64,000 nucleotides of DNA from Fuerstiella sp. GTDB lineage: Bacteria > Planctomycetota > Planctomycetia > Planctomycetales > Planctomycetaceae. Shown here piece by piece: positions 36,101 to 44,915 of the stretch (the stretch's first letter is position 1; each line of letters opens with the position of its first letter). The stretch is taken from positions 1 to 64,000 of the forward strand of contig JAQWOH010000053.1 in assembly GCA_029245955.1 (NCBI GenBank). Reading direction: 5' to 3'. Both the position numbers and the translations under genes were made by a program. A model generated the notes under the pieces. The model did no database searches. It was given only the letters and a program-made list of their open reading frames with translations, and was not told the DNA's origin.

Positions 36101-37126
36101 TCATTTACCTGTATTTGAGCAGGCAATACGCTCAACTTCGTATTGTCGGTGCCTCTCGTCCACATTCGGCCTGCGAATTCGGAAACCTGGTCGCAGCGAA
36201 AAAACTTCATGAACACGCTCGGCTTTAGCGCGGTCATAATCCCCTGAATGTGCGTGCAACAGGTACCTTAGTACCAGCGGATTCTGCTGGTTGATCGTCC
36301 ATCCTTCGTGCATGCCAAACGACGCCCCCATCCAGCCGTCCTCGCGAACGTGCCAGTATGTCGGATATCGCGGATTCTGCGGGTGGTCGAAACAGGTGAT
36401 CCCTTCCTGAACCACGTGTCGAGCTTCTCCGACGCCGACCACGACTGGTCCACTATAGTCCATCCACCGCGCCCGTCTGCCGAAGCTGTCAGACTCTCCA
36501 ACCGCGGCTTCGCTGTTACTTAATCGTCCGCCACCAAAATACTCAGACAAGGTTTTCGAAACTCGCACCGCCAGTAACCCAAAGTTTGTCTTGTCCAGCG
36601 TCACAGTCTGTGTGCCCTGAAGCGGACGCATCGTAATCTGCAGTTCCAGTGCGTGTTCCCCTTCGTCCATCGGACGAAGTGCGGCAATTACGTCCTGCTC
36701 CATAACTTCAATCCCGTCCTCATCGAACCACCCGAGCAATGACGCCATGACAGCTTCTTCTCGTCCGTCCCGGTATCGGTACCAGTGTTTCTGCCGCACC
36801 CGGGCCTTCGTGTTATCTGACCAGAAATCGACTCCGTTCAGGTTGTGGTGAGCAAACCAGACAGACCGATGATGGTCATGGTTCTGGGCCCCTGGGTGCC
36901 CCATGCGAGTCAACGAGACGCCCGACGGTCCGTTAAACGGATAGAAGAACGGGCGGGGATACTGATCGCTGAAATGCCAGCGGAGCTTTTCGTTTCCATC
37001 AATGGAAAACGAGACCTGGTGACCGGCCTGCGGCACAACCTCACATCTGTCCGGCTGGAATGTATCCTGAGCACTGCATGTAGGCACCAGGAAAACAGCA
37101 AGAGCCAACGGCATACGTGGAATCAT
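36101..37126 (-). CDS. PmoA-like family protein (DUF6807-type), secreted
   Basis: A 341-residue exported protein of a family named PmoA in annotation pipelines but unrelated in function to methane monooxygenase. Signal peptide PLALAVFLVPTCSA. Landmarks: QYPRPFFYPFNGPSG near residue 55, HPGAQNHDHHRSVWFAHHNL near 77 (histidine cluster), DFWSDNTK and the final LHAHSGDYDRAKAERV. Often found with Gfo/Idh/MocA genes, it is thought to act on sugars. The ATG at 37126 overlaps the stop of a candidate membrane gene upstream (ATGA). Confidence 0.85.
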   Translation of the reverse strand: MIPRMPLALAVFLVPTCSAQDTFQPDRCEVVPQAGHQVSFSIDGNEKLRWHFSDQYPRPFFYPFNGPSGVSLTRMGHPGAQNHDHHRSVWFAHHNLNGVDFWSDNTKARVRQKHWYRYRDGREEAVMASLLGWFDEDGIEVMEQDVIAALRPMDEGEHALELQITMRPLQGTQTVTLDKTNFGLLAVRVSKTLSEYFGGGRLSNSEAAVGESDSFGRRARWMDYSGPVVVGVGEARHVVQEGITCFDHPQNPRYPTYWHVREDGWMGASFGMHEGWTINQQNPLVLRYLLHAHSGDYDRAKAERVHEVFSLRPGFRIRRPNVDERHRQYEVERIACSNTGK

Positions 37127-37569
37127 GTTTTCGTTTCTAACACTGTTACAGCCCAATCTTCAGCCTGCCCCAAAATGGGAAGACAAACAGCATGGATACA
37201 GCAGCCCCACCAAGCAAGGGGGCGCAACAGATCCATACTGCGCAGAACGGCACGGGGTATCACGAATGATGCCATAGAAACACACCAGCCGACAAACCAT
37301 GCCCTGCCCCATAACAGGACGCGAATGAACCCGCCGGGCTCAACACGCTCCGTTGCCGGCAACAGAGTCACGACCACGCCGGAGACACAGGATACGAAAA
37401 GCAGAAAGAGTGTCCATGATTGCAAAGCCGCAGGAGACACAGTGGTATCGTTCGGGACAGCCGACGCGGCGTAAAGATTGTCACTGATAATGACTCCGCA
37501 GACCTCGTATGAATGTGCCTGGCCTGACGCTGGCGTTTCGTGTCGACACCAATCATTATACCAGCGCAT
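37123..37569 (-). CDS. Putative membrane protein upstream of the PmoA-like gene
   Basis: An open frame with two to three hydrophobic helices (LFLLFVSCVSGVVVTLLPA; WFVGWCVSMASFVIP; WWGCCIHAVCLPILG). Its TGA overlaps the ATG of the PmoA-like gene, the arrangement of translationally coupled genes, which is the main support. The start is unsure; I took an ATG at 37569. The family is unknown. The alternative is that this is leader sequence with chance hydrophobic content. Confidence 0.4.
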   Translation of the reverse strand: MRWYNDWCRHETPASGQAHSYEVCGVIISDNLYAASAVPNDTTVSPAALQSWTLFLLFVSCVSGVVVTLLPATERVEPGGFIRVLLWGRAWFVGWCVSMASFVIPRAVLRSMDLLRPLAWWGCCIHAVCLPILGQAEDWAVTVLETKT

Positions 37570-37627
37570 ACTCCTGATCCGGCCTGGAGCAGTAAAACTC
37601 CAGATTTCTCCATGTGGTCCGATTTCA

Positions 37628-39502
37628 ATGACACGAAACGCCGTTTTCCTGCTGTTTACCGTAACGTCAGCATTCTCAGCCACACATGCTGCAGATCGGC
37701 CAAACATCGTCTGGTTGGTTTCGGAGGACAATTCCGTCCATTATCTGAAACACTTTGACGAACATGGTGCTCCCACTCCGCGTATTGAAGCGTTGGCTGC
37801 CCATGGTCTTACATTTGACCATGCGTTTTCAAATGCTCCCGTCTGCAGTGTGGCACGAACAACACTGGCCACCGGCTGCTACGGTCCGCGAATTGGCACT
37901 CAGTATCACCGGCGATCTGTCTCCGTGCCGCTACCCGACGGAATGAAGATGTTCCCGGAATATTTGCGTAACGCAGGCTATTACACAGCCAACAACAGCA
38001 AGACGGACTACAACGCGATTCCGGGAAAGAACGTCTGGAACGAATCGTCGAAGAAAGCTTCCTGGAGAAAACGTAAAGACGGCCAGCCGTTTTTCTACAT
38101 GCAGAGTTTTACAGTTTGCCACGAAAGCTCGCTGCACTTTTCTGCGAACGTCATGGCAACTGAAAAGACAAGAACCGATCCCGACAGCGTGTTCGTAGCA
38201 CCATACCATCCGGATACGCCGACGTTTCGTTATACAAATGCCAGGTACCGTGATCGCATCATGCAGATGGATCAGCAAATCGGATCCGTCGTGGACGCAC
38301 TGACGACCGACGGAGTTCTGGAAGATACGTTCATATTTTACTTCGGTGACCACGGCGGCGTGCTGCCTCGTGGCAAGGGCTACGCGTGCGAAGCCGGACT
38401 GCACGTGCCGCTGGTTGTGCGAGTTCCGGACAAATGGAAGCACCTGGCTGCGGCGGACCTGGGGTCCCGGCGAAAAGGGTTCGTCAGCTTTATCGATTTT
38501 GGGCCCACTACCCTGAATCTCGCTGGTGTTGAGGTTCCCGAGCAGATGGACGGCCGGCCCTTCCTGGGCACTGGCGTCTCACAGAAAGAGGTCGAAAGCC
38601 GAGACGAAGCGTTCGGGTACGCAGATCGTTTTGACGAAAAATACGACCTGGTCCGCACGTTGCGAAAGGGTAAGTACGACTACGTCCGCAACTACCAACC
38701 ATTCAACTTTGACGGATTGCAGAATAACTATCGATACCGCATGCTGGCCTACAAGGAATGGCGCAAATTGTACAGGGAAGGAAAACTCAACGCCCGGCAG
38801 CGGCAGTTCTTTGAGGCTCGCCCGGCAGAACAGTTGTTCGATGTGGAAGCGGATCCGCATGAAGTCAGAAACCTTGCCGAAGATCCTGCCTACGCTGAAG
38901 TGCTGCAGGACATGAGAGATCGTCTGACGGCACGCGTGAAACAGCTGCCCGATCTCAGTTTCTACCCCGAAAGCCATTTGGTGGATGACGCCTTCGACAA
39001 TCCTGTCCGGTTCGGGCATACCAATGCTGACGCAATTGCTCGAATGGTGGATGTCGCCAATCTTCAGTTGCTGCCATGGAGTAAAGCCGAAGCTGAACTG
39101 AAGAAAGTTCTGGGTGGCCTGAATCGCTGGGAAATCTACTGGGCCCTGGTTACGTGCAGTTCATTTGGTCAAAAAGCAGTGCCCCTGGCCCCCATGGCCG
39201 AAAAGTTTGCGGACCAGAATCTGCACGGCCTGGTAAAGGTGCGGGCCGCCGAATTTCTGGGACTGATTGGTAAAAGAGCCCCACAGACAGATATCCTGTC
39301 GGCACTCAGGAAGTCGTCATCCGGTGTCGAAGCCGGACTTATACTGAACAGCCTGATCCTGCTGAAGGACACTGCCCCTGGTTACAAGTTCGCCGTATCA
39401 AAAGATTTATTTCAGCCGGAAATCGCAAAGAATGACACTGTCAAACGTCGGCTGGAATATCTAACCGGCGAACCCTTCAGAAAACCAACGTCAAAGAAAT
39501 GA
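37628..39502 (+). CDS. Secreted sulfatase, heparan-N-sulfatase-like, with altered CxPxR motif
   Basis: A 624-residue exported sulfatase. Signal peptide VFLLFTVTSAFSATHA leads to RPNIVWLVSEDNSVHYLKHF, then SNAPVCSVARTTLATGCY, where the usual CxPxR reads C-S-V-A-R: the middle Pro is Val. GDHGGVLPRGKGY and LFDVEADPHEVRNLAED follow, the usual end of the catalytic domain. The last 120 residues look like short helical HEAT-type repeats. The Cys and Arg are kept, so formylglycine modification may still occur. It precedes the ThuA-like gene by 52 bases on the same strand, likely one operon. Confidence 0.9.
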   Translation: MTRNAVFLLFTVTSAFSATHAADRPNIVWLVSEDNSVHYLKHFDEHGAPTPRIEALAAHGLTFDHAFSNAPVCSVARTTLATGCYGPRIGTQYHRRSVSVPLPDGMKMFPEYLRNAGYYTANNSKTDYNAIPGKNVWNESSKKASWRKRKDGQPFFYMQSFTVCHESSLHFSANVMATEKTRTDPDSVFVAPYHPDTPTFRYTNARYRDRIMQMDQQIGSVVDALTTDGVLEDTFIFYFGDHGGVLPRGKGYACEAGLHVPLVVRVPDKWKHLAAADLGSRRKGFVSFIDFGPTTLNLAGVEVPEQMDGRPFLGTGVSQKEVESRDEAFGYADRFDEKYDLVRTLRKGKYDYVRNYQPFNFDGLQNNYRYRMLAYKEWRKLYREGKLNARQRQFFEARPAEQLFDVEADPHEVRNLAEDPAYAEVLQDMRDRLTARVKQLPDLSFYPESHLVDDAFDNPVRFGHTNADAIARMVDVANLQLLPWSKAEAELKKVLGGLNRWEIYWALVTCSSFGQKAVPLAPMAEKFADQNLHGLVKVRAAEFLGLIGKRAPQTDILSALRKSSSGVEAGLILNSLILLKDTAPGYKFAVSKDLFQPEIAKNDTVKRRLEYLTGEPFRKPTSKK

Positions 39503-39554
39503 ACGAGGTGCCACGGCACCCGAACCACTCACTGAAATCACCGGAAACCATTTC

Positions 39555-40610
39555 ATGATAACGAAAACATTCTTTCTGACGGTGCTGGTCGTCGCCGGAC
39601 AAAATTGTCACGCCGCCGACCGTCTGGTCTTCAATCCTCCCCATGCAGACGCCCAGGCAAAGCACATCGTGCTGATCGCCGGTGACGAAGAGTATCGCAC
39701 GGAGGAATCCATGCCGATGCTGGGAAAGATCTTAAGCCAGAAACATGGCTTCAAGTGTACCGTGCTGTTCGCGTTCGGTCCCGATGAGGCCGATTACATT
39801 GATGCCAATAACGGAGCAGGACTGCGCGGTCTGGACGCTCTGGATTCTGCAGATCTGATGCTGATCGGAACTCGCTTCCGTACACCGGATGAACGCGGTG
39901 CCGCACATATCACAAAATTCCTGAACGCTGGCAAACCCGTGATCGGCATTCGCACAGCCACTCACGCGTTTAATGGCAAAGGAAACTTTGGCAGCATCAG
40001 CTACGGTGAATTCGGCCGAAAAGTACTTGGCGAACAGTGGGTCAGTCATCACGGAGGCCACAAGCGTCAGGGCTGCCGAGGGGTCATTGAAGAAGCCAAT
40101 GCCAGCCATGAAATTCTGAACAGCGTTAACGACGTGTTTGCCCCCAGCGATGTCTACGGCGTAACGCACCTGACAGATGCGGATACCGTTTTATTACGAG
40201 GTGCCGTCACTGAAACACTGGCCCCGGCCTCCAAACCGATCGCAGGCGACAAGAACGATCCGATGCAGCCGCTGGCATGGCTGCACACGTATGCAACGCC
40301 GGACGGTCAGAGTCAGGGCCGGTCGTTCTGCACAACGGCCGGGGCATCTGTTGACTTCGTCAGCGACGATCTGCGTCGTCTGATTGTGAATGCCGCATAT
40401 CATCTGACAGGGCGCGATGTGCCGTCGAATGCCGATGTCGCTTTTGTGGATCCGTTCTATCCCAGCTTCTACGGCTTCATCAGAGAGAAAAACTACTGGA
40501 AGGATGCGAACCTGAAGCTGGATGACCTTGGCCTCGGCATGACGACCCACATGCCCGACCCGAAGGGCAGTCCGGAATGGAACTTCCGCCCCACGCCACG
40601 GTCAAAATGA
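39555..40610 (+). CDS. ThuA-like domain protein, secreted
   Basis: A 351-residue exported protein. Signal peptide (TKTFFLTVLVVAGQNCHA) and then a class I glutamine-amidotransferase-like ThuA fold: KHIVLIAGDEEYRTEESM, ADLMLIGTRFRTPDE, KPVIGIRTATHAF and GGHKRQGCRGV. ThuA homologues are associated with trehalose or other disaccharide use, but the catalytic role is not settled. The C-terminus (DPFYPSFYGFIREK) is typical of planctomycete members. Likely co-transcribed with the upstream sulfatase. Confidence 0.88.
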   Translation: MITKTFFLTVLVVAGQNCHAADRLVFNPPHADAQAKHIVLIAGDEEYRTEESMPMLGKILSQKHGFKCTVLFAFGPDEADYIDANNGAGLRGLDALDSADLMLIGTRFRTPDERGAAHITKFLNAGKPVIGIRTATHAFNGKGNFGSISYGEFGRKVLGEQWVSHHGGHKRQGCRGVIEEANASHEILNSVNDVFAPSDVYGVTHLTDADTVLLRGAVTETLAPASKPIAGDKNDPMQPLAWLHTYATPDGQSQGRSFCTTAGASVDFVSDDLRRLIVNAAYHLTGRDVPSNADVAFVDPFYPSFYGFIREKNYWKDANLKLDDLGLGMTTHMPDPKGSPEWNFRPTPRSK

Positions 40611-40867
40611 GGCACAGTCTCTGCCAGATACCAGACGAGACACGATCGGCCGCCGAACATCGGTGCCAAGACCGAGAATCTCTCCGATTCCGTCTCTGCT
40701 TTATGTATGAGACGGGTACGATGACGGACCATTGTGATAGCGTTCGCCCGGTCTGAAGTTGCGGCAAGCAGAAGAATCTGTCTGCTGGCGCTGTTCGCGT
40801 CTTGTTGAGGCCAATCTCCCGTGGTCGCGGCCGTGCCCCAGCGTTCTGAACTCTAACTTTTCCGCGG

Positions 40868-41950
40868 ATGCGGTCCATGTCTCCCAAACCATCGCGATCT
40901 AGAAACCTCAATCGTCGTTCCTCACCCTCCGGTAAGGGCCAGCGGCGGTCCTCGCGTCCGGTGTTCTTATCGTCGGAGAACGACCTTCGCCTGCAAAAAT
41001 TTCTGGCCAACGCGGGCGTGGATTCACGACGAAACTGCGAGGCACTGATTCGAGACGGTCGAGTCACAGTGGACGGGAAGGTCGTGACGGACCCGGCTCG
41101 GTCTGTCAATCCTCAGGAGCAGGACGTACGAGCCGACGGAGAACGCCTGCGACTGCCGGCGTTTAAGTACTTCCTGCTGAACAAGCCAAAAGGCGTTCTG
41201 TGTACCAACCGCGATCCCCGCGGTCGACCGCGTGCGGTGGACCTTGTACCAAGCCGCGACCAGCGAATGTTCACTGTCGGTCGCCTGGATGAGAATACTC
41301 AGGGCCTGCTGCTGATTACAAACGACGGCGGATTGGCTGAACACCTGGCCCATCCTCGTTACGAAGTTGTGCGCCGGTATCGAGCTCAGGTGGTCGGCAT
41401 TCCGACGTCGGAAACGATCGCCGAACTGGAAAAAGGCATGCACTTTTCCGACGGATTTTTTCGATTCCACAGCATCAGGCTGATGAAAAGAAAGGGCCGC
41501 AGCACGTTTCTGGAACTGGAACTGCGAGAAGGCAAGAACCGGGAAATTCGCCGCCTGCTGGCCCGGTCCGGACACAAGGTCATCAACCTGGAACGAATTG
41601 CCTTTGGGCCGCTGCGCATCGGCTACCTGGCCGTCGGCCAGTGTCGTGAACTCAGAGCGGAAGAATTGCGCGGACTGTATGGTTTCATCGAGGAAACACA
41701 AAGTCGGTCGACGGGCAGACGCCGACCACGAAAGCCAAAGCCAGACACCTCCGGCGGGGCACCGTCCTCAGACGCTGTCAGCAAAGGAAAGTCAGCTGTC
41801 AGGAAATCTGCCAGCGGCAAACCCGCGAATAAGAAATCTTCCGGACAAAAATACGGATCCGGCAGCAAAAAACCAGCGTCCCGAAAACCTGCCTCAGGTG
41901 GACGACCCATGAGCGAAGGCCGCGGAAAGGCTCGGGCGAAACGCAGGTAG
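40868..41950 (+). CDS. rluB: Pseudouridine synthase of the RsuA/RluB type
   Basis: A 360-residue cytoplasmic enzyme that converts uridine to pseudouridine in rRNA. A basic N-terminal tail of 35 residues precedes an S4 RNA-binding domain (LRLQKFLANAGVDSRRNCEA). The catalytic domain has KPKGVLCTNRDPRGRP and the catalytic Asp in VGRLDENTQGLLLITNDG, then LREGKNREIRRLLARSG. A long basic low-complexity tail of Lys/Ser/Gly/Pro/Arg (about 85 residues) follows, as often seen in RluB. Start can be 40868 or the Met three codons later. Confidence 0.9.
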   Translation: MRSMSPKPSRSRNLNRRSSPSGKGQRRSSRPVFLSSENDLRLQKFLANAGVDSRRNCEALIRDGRVTVDGKVVTDPARSVNPQEQDVRADGERLRLPAFKYFLLNKPKGVLCTNRDPRGRPRAVDLVPSRDQRMFTVGRLDENTQGLLLITNDGGLAEHLAHPRYEVVRRYRAQVVGIPTSETIAELEKGMHFSDGFFRFHSIRLMKRKGRSTFLELELREGKNREIRRLLARSGHKVINLERIAFGPLRIGYLAVGQCRELRAEELRGLYGFIEETQSRSTGRRRPRKPKPDTSGGAPSSDAVSKGKSAVRKSASGKPANKKSSGQKYGSGSKKPASRKPASGGRPMSEGRGKARAKRR

Positions 41951-41961
41951 TCGCCTTACGA

Positions 41962-43935
41962 TTACTCCGTCTCAGACAGCGCCCAGTGGGCATTGAAATT
42001 GGCGGCCCAGACGGTTTCTTCCGCGTAACTGCCGTCCGAATTCCGCGAAAACTTCTGGACGGCGATGTCACCAAGTCGCGGGAACAGCCATGAATTGGAC
42101 GCTCTAAAATCACTCTCGTGAAACGTGTGCCCCGAATTTATCACGACATATCTGCGTGGATTCAACGGGTTCGGATAAATCATGCTCAGACTGTGCGTGT
42201 CTGCGGCGAAGGACCGCCCCCCCACCGTGATCTCATCATCCGTCCACTGAACAGGCAGCTGCGGCAGAATCTTTCGCAGCACGGCGTTTGACGACGGGTC
42301 ACCAAACAGAATGAGATTGTTCTGAGCAATCAGTTCCGGACTGACCTCTTTGTCTCTGACGACGCGCACTTCTGCCCGCATCCATTTGTCGAATTCGATC
42401 CTGAAACGTCTGAGCGTCCACGCGACCCACCCCGCGTGCGACCTTTCCCGGGGCTCTTCTGTCCCCGTCACACAGACGAAGGCATCCATGAAGGCATCGT
42501 CAATCGGTCCCTGCAAACCATGCCGCTTGTTCAGATCGAGATTCTCAGGAACCAGCTTTGACGCTTCGTAGTCCTGCACAATCCAGCCGTCAGGCGTTTT
42601 CTTAAAATACACGTTGGGCAGCAGCCCCTCTGCTGCGTCGTAGCAGGGCAGCATATCACCATCGATAATCGCGTGAGTACCAGCATCGCGAGCGAGACTC
42701 AACAGCGCCACGTTAACGGTCGAGACTTCGACATTGCCATCGATCAGGCGCGCGTCGACTGTTGACGGAACATACACCTGTTCCATTTCGTGAATCGTGA
42801 CCCAGTCACATGTGTTATAACGCAGGCTGCGGGTGGTAAAACGTATTTCCCGTCGACCCAGATTTCGTCGGCGACCAGCCTGTGACTTTTCTTTGTGAAA
42901 AGTCATAAACTCCTGAAAACTGTCCGGATGAAACTTATGGCCCATTCCCGGACCAATCAGTAACTTGATGTCAACACCCAGTGCTTTTGCAGCGGCCACA
43001 ACAGCGGTACTGGCAACCAGCTGAGCATCATTCTCACCGCCGTACGTACATATCGGAACATTGGCGGCGTTGAGTGAATAGTCGATGGCGTCGTAAATCC
43101 CCAGTGTTTCGTGCTGCCATGGTGGTCGCAGTTCGGTTTGATTCTGATACTTGTAGAAATCGATGAAGCCCGCTCCCGGTCCCACCGATGACCACCTGGC
43201 TGGATAATGAAGCCCTAAATGCCACGCTCCGGCACCGCCCATCGAAAACCCGTGCAGCGTTACGCGATTGTCGTCGATGCGAAATCGACGGCGGACGTCC
43301 GCGATCGCTTCAAAGACATCCGTTTCTCCGGCCCAGCGGTACGCGTTGTTGCCTCGTCCGTAAACGTCCAGTTGAATCCATGTTTGGTCCTCCGGCAGCT
43401 CCCTGCCCTCGTGCCGTGAAATAAAGTTCACCTCGTTCATGTCGTTGGACCGACCGTGAAGTTTCACGTACAGAGGCCAGCGCGTACCGGACCGGGGATT
43501 CACATCTTCCGGTAACGTCAACGCGAACGGCTGAACAGAACCATCGACTTTCGAGAAATAACCACGAATCGTTGTTCCGGTCCGAGTTTCCCACGATGCC
43601 ATGCCGTCCGCCACTTCGCTGGCCCGCTGAGTCCCCAGCTCGAGCACGCGCCGCGCCTGTTTCACGTAGTCCTTTTTCGGAAACTCGGCGTGCCGCAGCA
43701 TCCAGGCTACGGCCTTGGGGAAAACGGCCACGTCCGCGAAGCGAGCTCTGCCGTCGCGCGTCTGCAGAGCCGGGTCCTTCTGCAGCTCGGCAACCTGGGC
43801 CTGCAATCGCAGCAAACCATCCTGCAGTTCGTTTTCAATTTCCGGCGAGGGCGGACCTGCCGCAACGGTCTCCCCGGTGAACAGCAGAGCAAGAACCGGA
43901 ACAGAAGCGATCAGGGGCGCGAAAATTCTGTTCAC
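41962..43935 (-). CDS. Secreted prolyl-oligopeptidase/esterase-like hydrolase
   Basis: A 657-residue exported protein; signal peptide APLIASVPVLALLFTGETVA. The alpha/beta hydrolase domain has the nucleophile elbow HGFSMGGAGAWHLGLHYP near residue 250, with a likely acid in YGGENDAQL and the histidine in PGMGHKFHPDS. It is flanked by an N-terminal helical part (residues 30-110) and a C-terminal beta-rich part after residue 365 containing YPNPLNPRRYVVINSGHTF. This looks like a planctomycete form of the prolyl oligopeptidase/feruloyl esterase group; substrate unknown. GTG start at 43935. Confidence 0.82.
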   Translation of the reverse strand: MNRIFAPLIASVPVLALLFTGETVAAGPPSPEIENELQDGLLRLQAQVAELQKDPALQTRDGRARFADVAVFPKAVAWMLRHAEFPKKDYVKQARRVLELGTQRASEVADGMASWETRTGTTIRGYFSKVDGSVQPFALTLPEDVNPRSGTRWPLYVKLHGRSNDMNEVNFISRHEGRELPEDQTWIQLDVYGRGNNAYRWAGETDVFEAIADVRRRFRIDDNRVTLHGFSMGGAGAWHLGLHYPARWSSVGPGAGFIDFYKYQNQTELRPPWQHETLGIYDAIDYSLNAANVPICTYGGENDAQLVASTAVVAAAKALGVDIKLLIGPGMGHKFHPDSFQEFMTFHKEKSQAGRRRNLGRREIRFTTRSLRYNTCDWVTIHEMEQVYVPSTVDARLIDGNVEVSTVNVALLSLARDAGTHAIIDGDMLPCYDAAEGLLPNVYFKKTPDGWIVQDYEASKLVPENLDLNKRHGLQGPIDDAFMDAFVCVTGTEEPRERSHAGWVAWTLRRFRIEFDKWMRAEVRVVRDKEVSPELIAQNNLILFGDPSSNAVLRKILPQLPVQWTDDEITVGGRSFAADTHSLSMIYPNPLNPRRYVVINSGHTFHESDFRASNSWLFPRLGDIAVQKFSRNSDGSYAEETVWAANFNAHWALSETE

Positions 43936-44014
43936 GGCAAGTTCCCGTCAGAAACGATTCAAAGAGATGATGCCCATTAAGCATATGACGGCACCTTCAA
44001 CCAACGCCAAGTGG

Positions 44015-44221
44015 CTACGAAGCTCGCTCAGCAGATTCGAATCCACATCGATTGTGAGCACCGTCACAGAAGGGACGTTTCTCAGACACACCGCAGCGAC
44101 ACAACGCAATGGTCTCCTTGCCACCCAGCTCAAATGACTTACCGTCCGCGTCCTCGACGGTAACAGGACCGGACACAAGGAACGGACCATTGTCTCGAAC
44201 ATTGACTTTAACATCAGACAT
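44015..44221 (-). CDS. CDGSH iron-sulfur domain protein
   Basis: A 68-residue cytoplasmic protein. The CDGSH motif is complete: CRCGVSEKRPFCDGAH near residues 42-57 with three Cys and one His to bind a 2Fe-2S cluster. The single-domain form resembles bacterial type I small CDGSH proteins. Its role may be redox or Fe-S handling. ATG 44221 gives the standard start MSDVKVNV; the frame opening upstream to 44458 is not coding-like. It lies in a minus-strand run with the acetyltransferase, cinA and glycosyltransferase genes, 170 bases from the former. Confidence 0.9.
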   Translation of the reverse strand: MSDVKVNVRDNGPFLVSGPVTVEDADGKSFELGGKETIALCRCGVSEKRPFCDGAHNRCGFESAERAS

Positions 44222-44390
44222 ATTCAAATTCCTTTTTTTCTGAGAAGCAGGCCACCGGCCGGCAAGTATTTCACACGGATCCACAGGATGCAAACAACAG
44301 GATGCCGCGAACGTTAGCGGCGAGCTGTTCCGGCGGCAATTCACGGCGACAAAAAACAGTCGGCCGCCGGATTCATGACGCAGACAGGAA

Positions 44391-44837
44391 TTACAACTCT
44401 TCCCGTGTCCGTACAAACAGTGCCTTCTTTTCGCCGGGAAGGGTGAAGTCAAAACCACAGGACTGGAAAAAATCCTCGGCGGATGTAATTGCCATCACTT
44501 CCAGAACATTGCGGCTCTGCGCCAGCTCAACACATTCCTGCACCAGCCGCTTGCCCAGACCATTACCCTGCATTTCGGGTGCAACGGCAAGACTCCGAAC
44601 TTCAGCCAGCTTGGAGGAATAGATCTCCAGAGCCGCAAATCCCACCACTCGGTCGCTGAGGCATGCGACAAATCCAAAGGGGATGAGATCATCCAGCTCG
44701 CTCTGAGTCCTCGGCAGCAACCGATTTGCTTTCACATAGCCGGTGATCAACTGCGCCAGTGCAGGGAGGTCGTCACGCGTTGCGGGGCGAATGGTGACAT
44801 CCGCGGCGGACTTATTTTCTGTTGTTGGTTTGGTCAT
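44391..44837 (-). CDS. GNAT N-acetyltransferase
   Basis: A 148-residue acetyl-CoA-dependent acetyltransferase. The GNAT core is complete: VTIRPATRDDLPALAQLI at the start, the acetyl-CoA-binding SLAVAPEMQGNGLGKRLVQ near residue 83, and FFQSCGFDFTLP near 121. The general look (IRPA, LLPRTQSELDDL) is close to ArgA-type N-acetylglutamate synthase GNAT domains, so arginine biosynthesis is possible but unproven. ATG 44837 was chosen over an upstream opening. Confidence 0.85.
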   Translation of the reverse strand: MTKPTTENKSAADVTIRPATRDDLPALAQLITGYVKANRLLPRTQSELDDLIPFGFVACLSDRVVGFAALEIYSSKLAEVRSLAVAPEMQGNGLGKRLVQECVELAQSRNVLEVMAITSAEDFFQSCGFDFTLPGEKKALFVRTREEL

Positions 44838-44915
44838 CGGAAGAACAGTATGCAGTAAAAAAGAGCATACAGGCACGACACGTGGCACCGTGCCGGGACC
44901 TGGCTTGAAGAAGAA

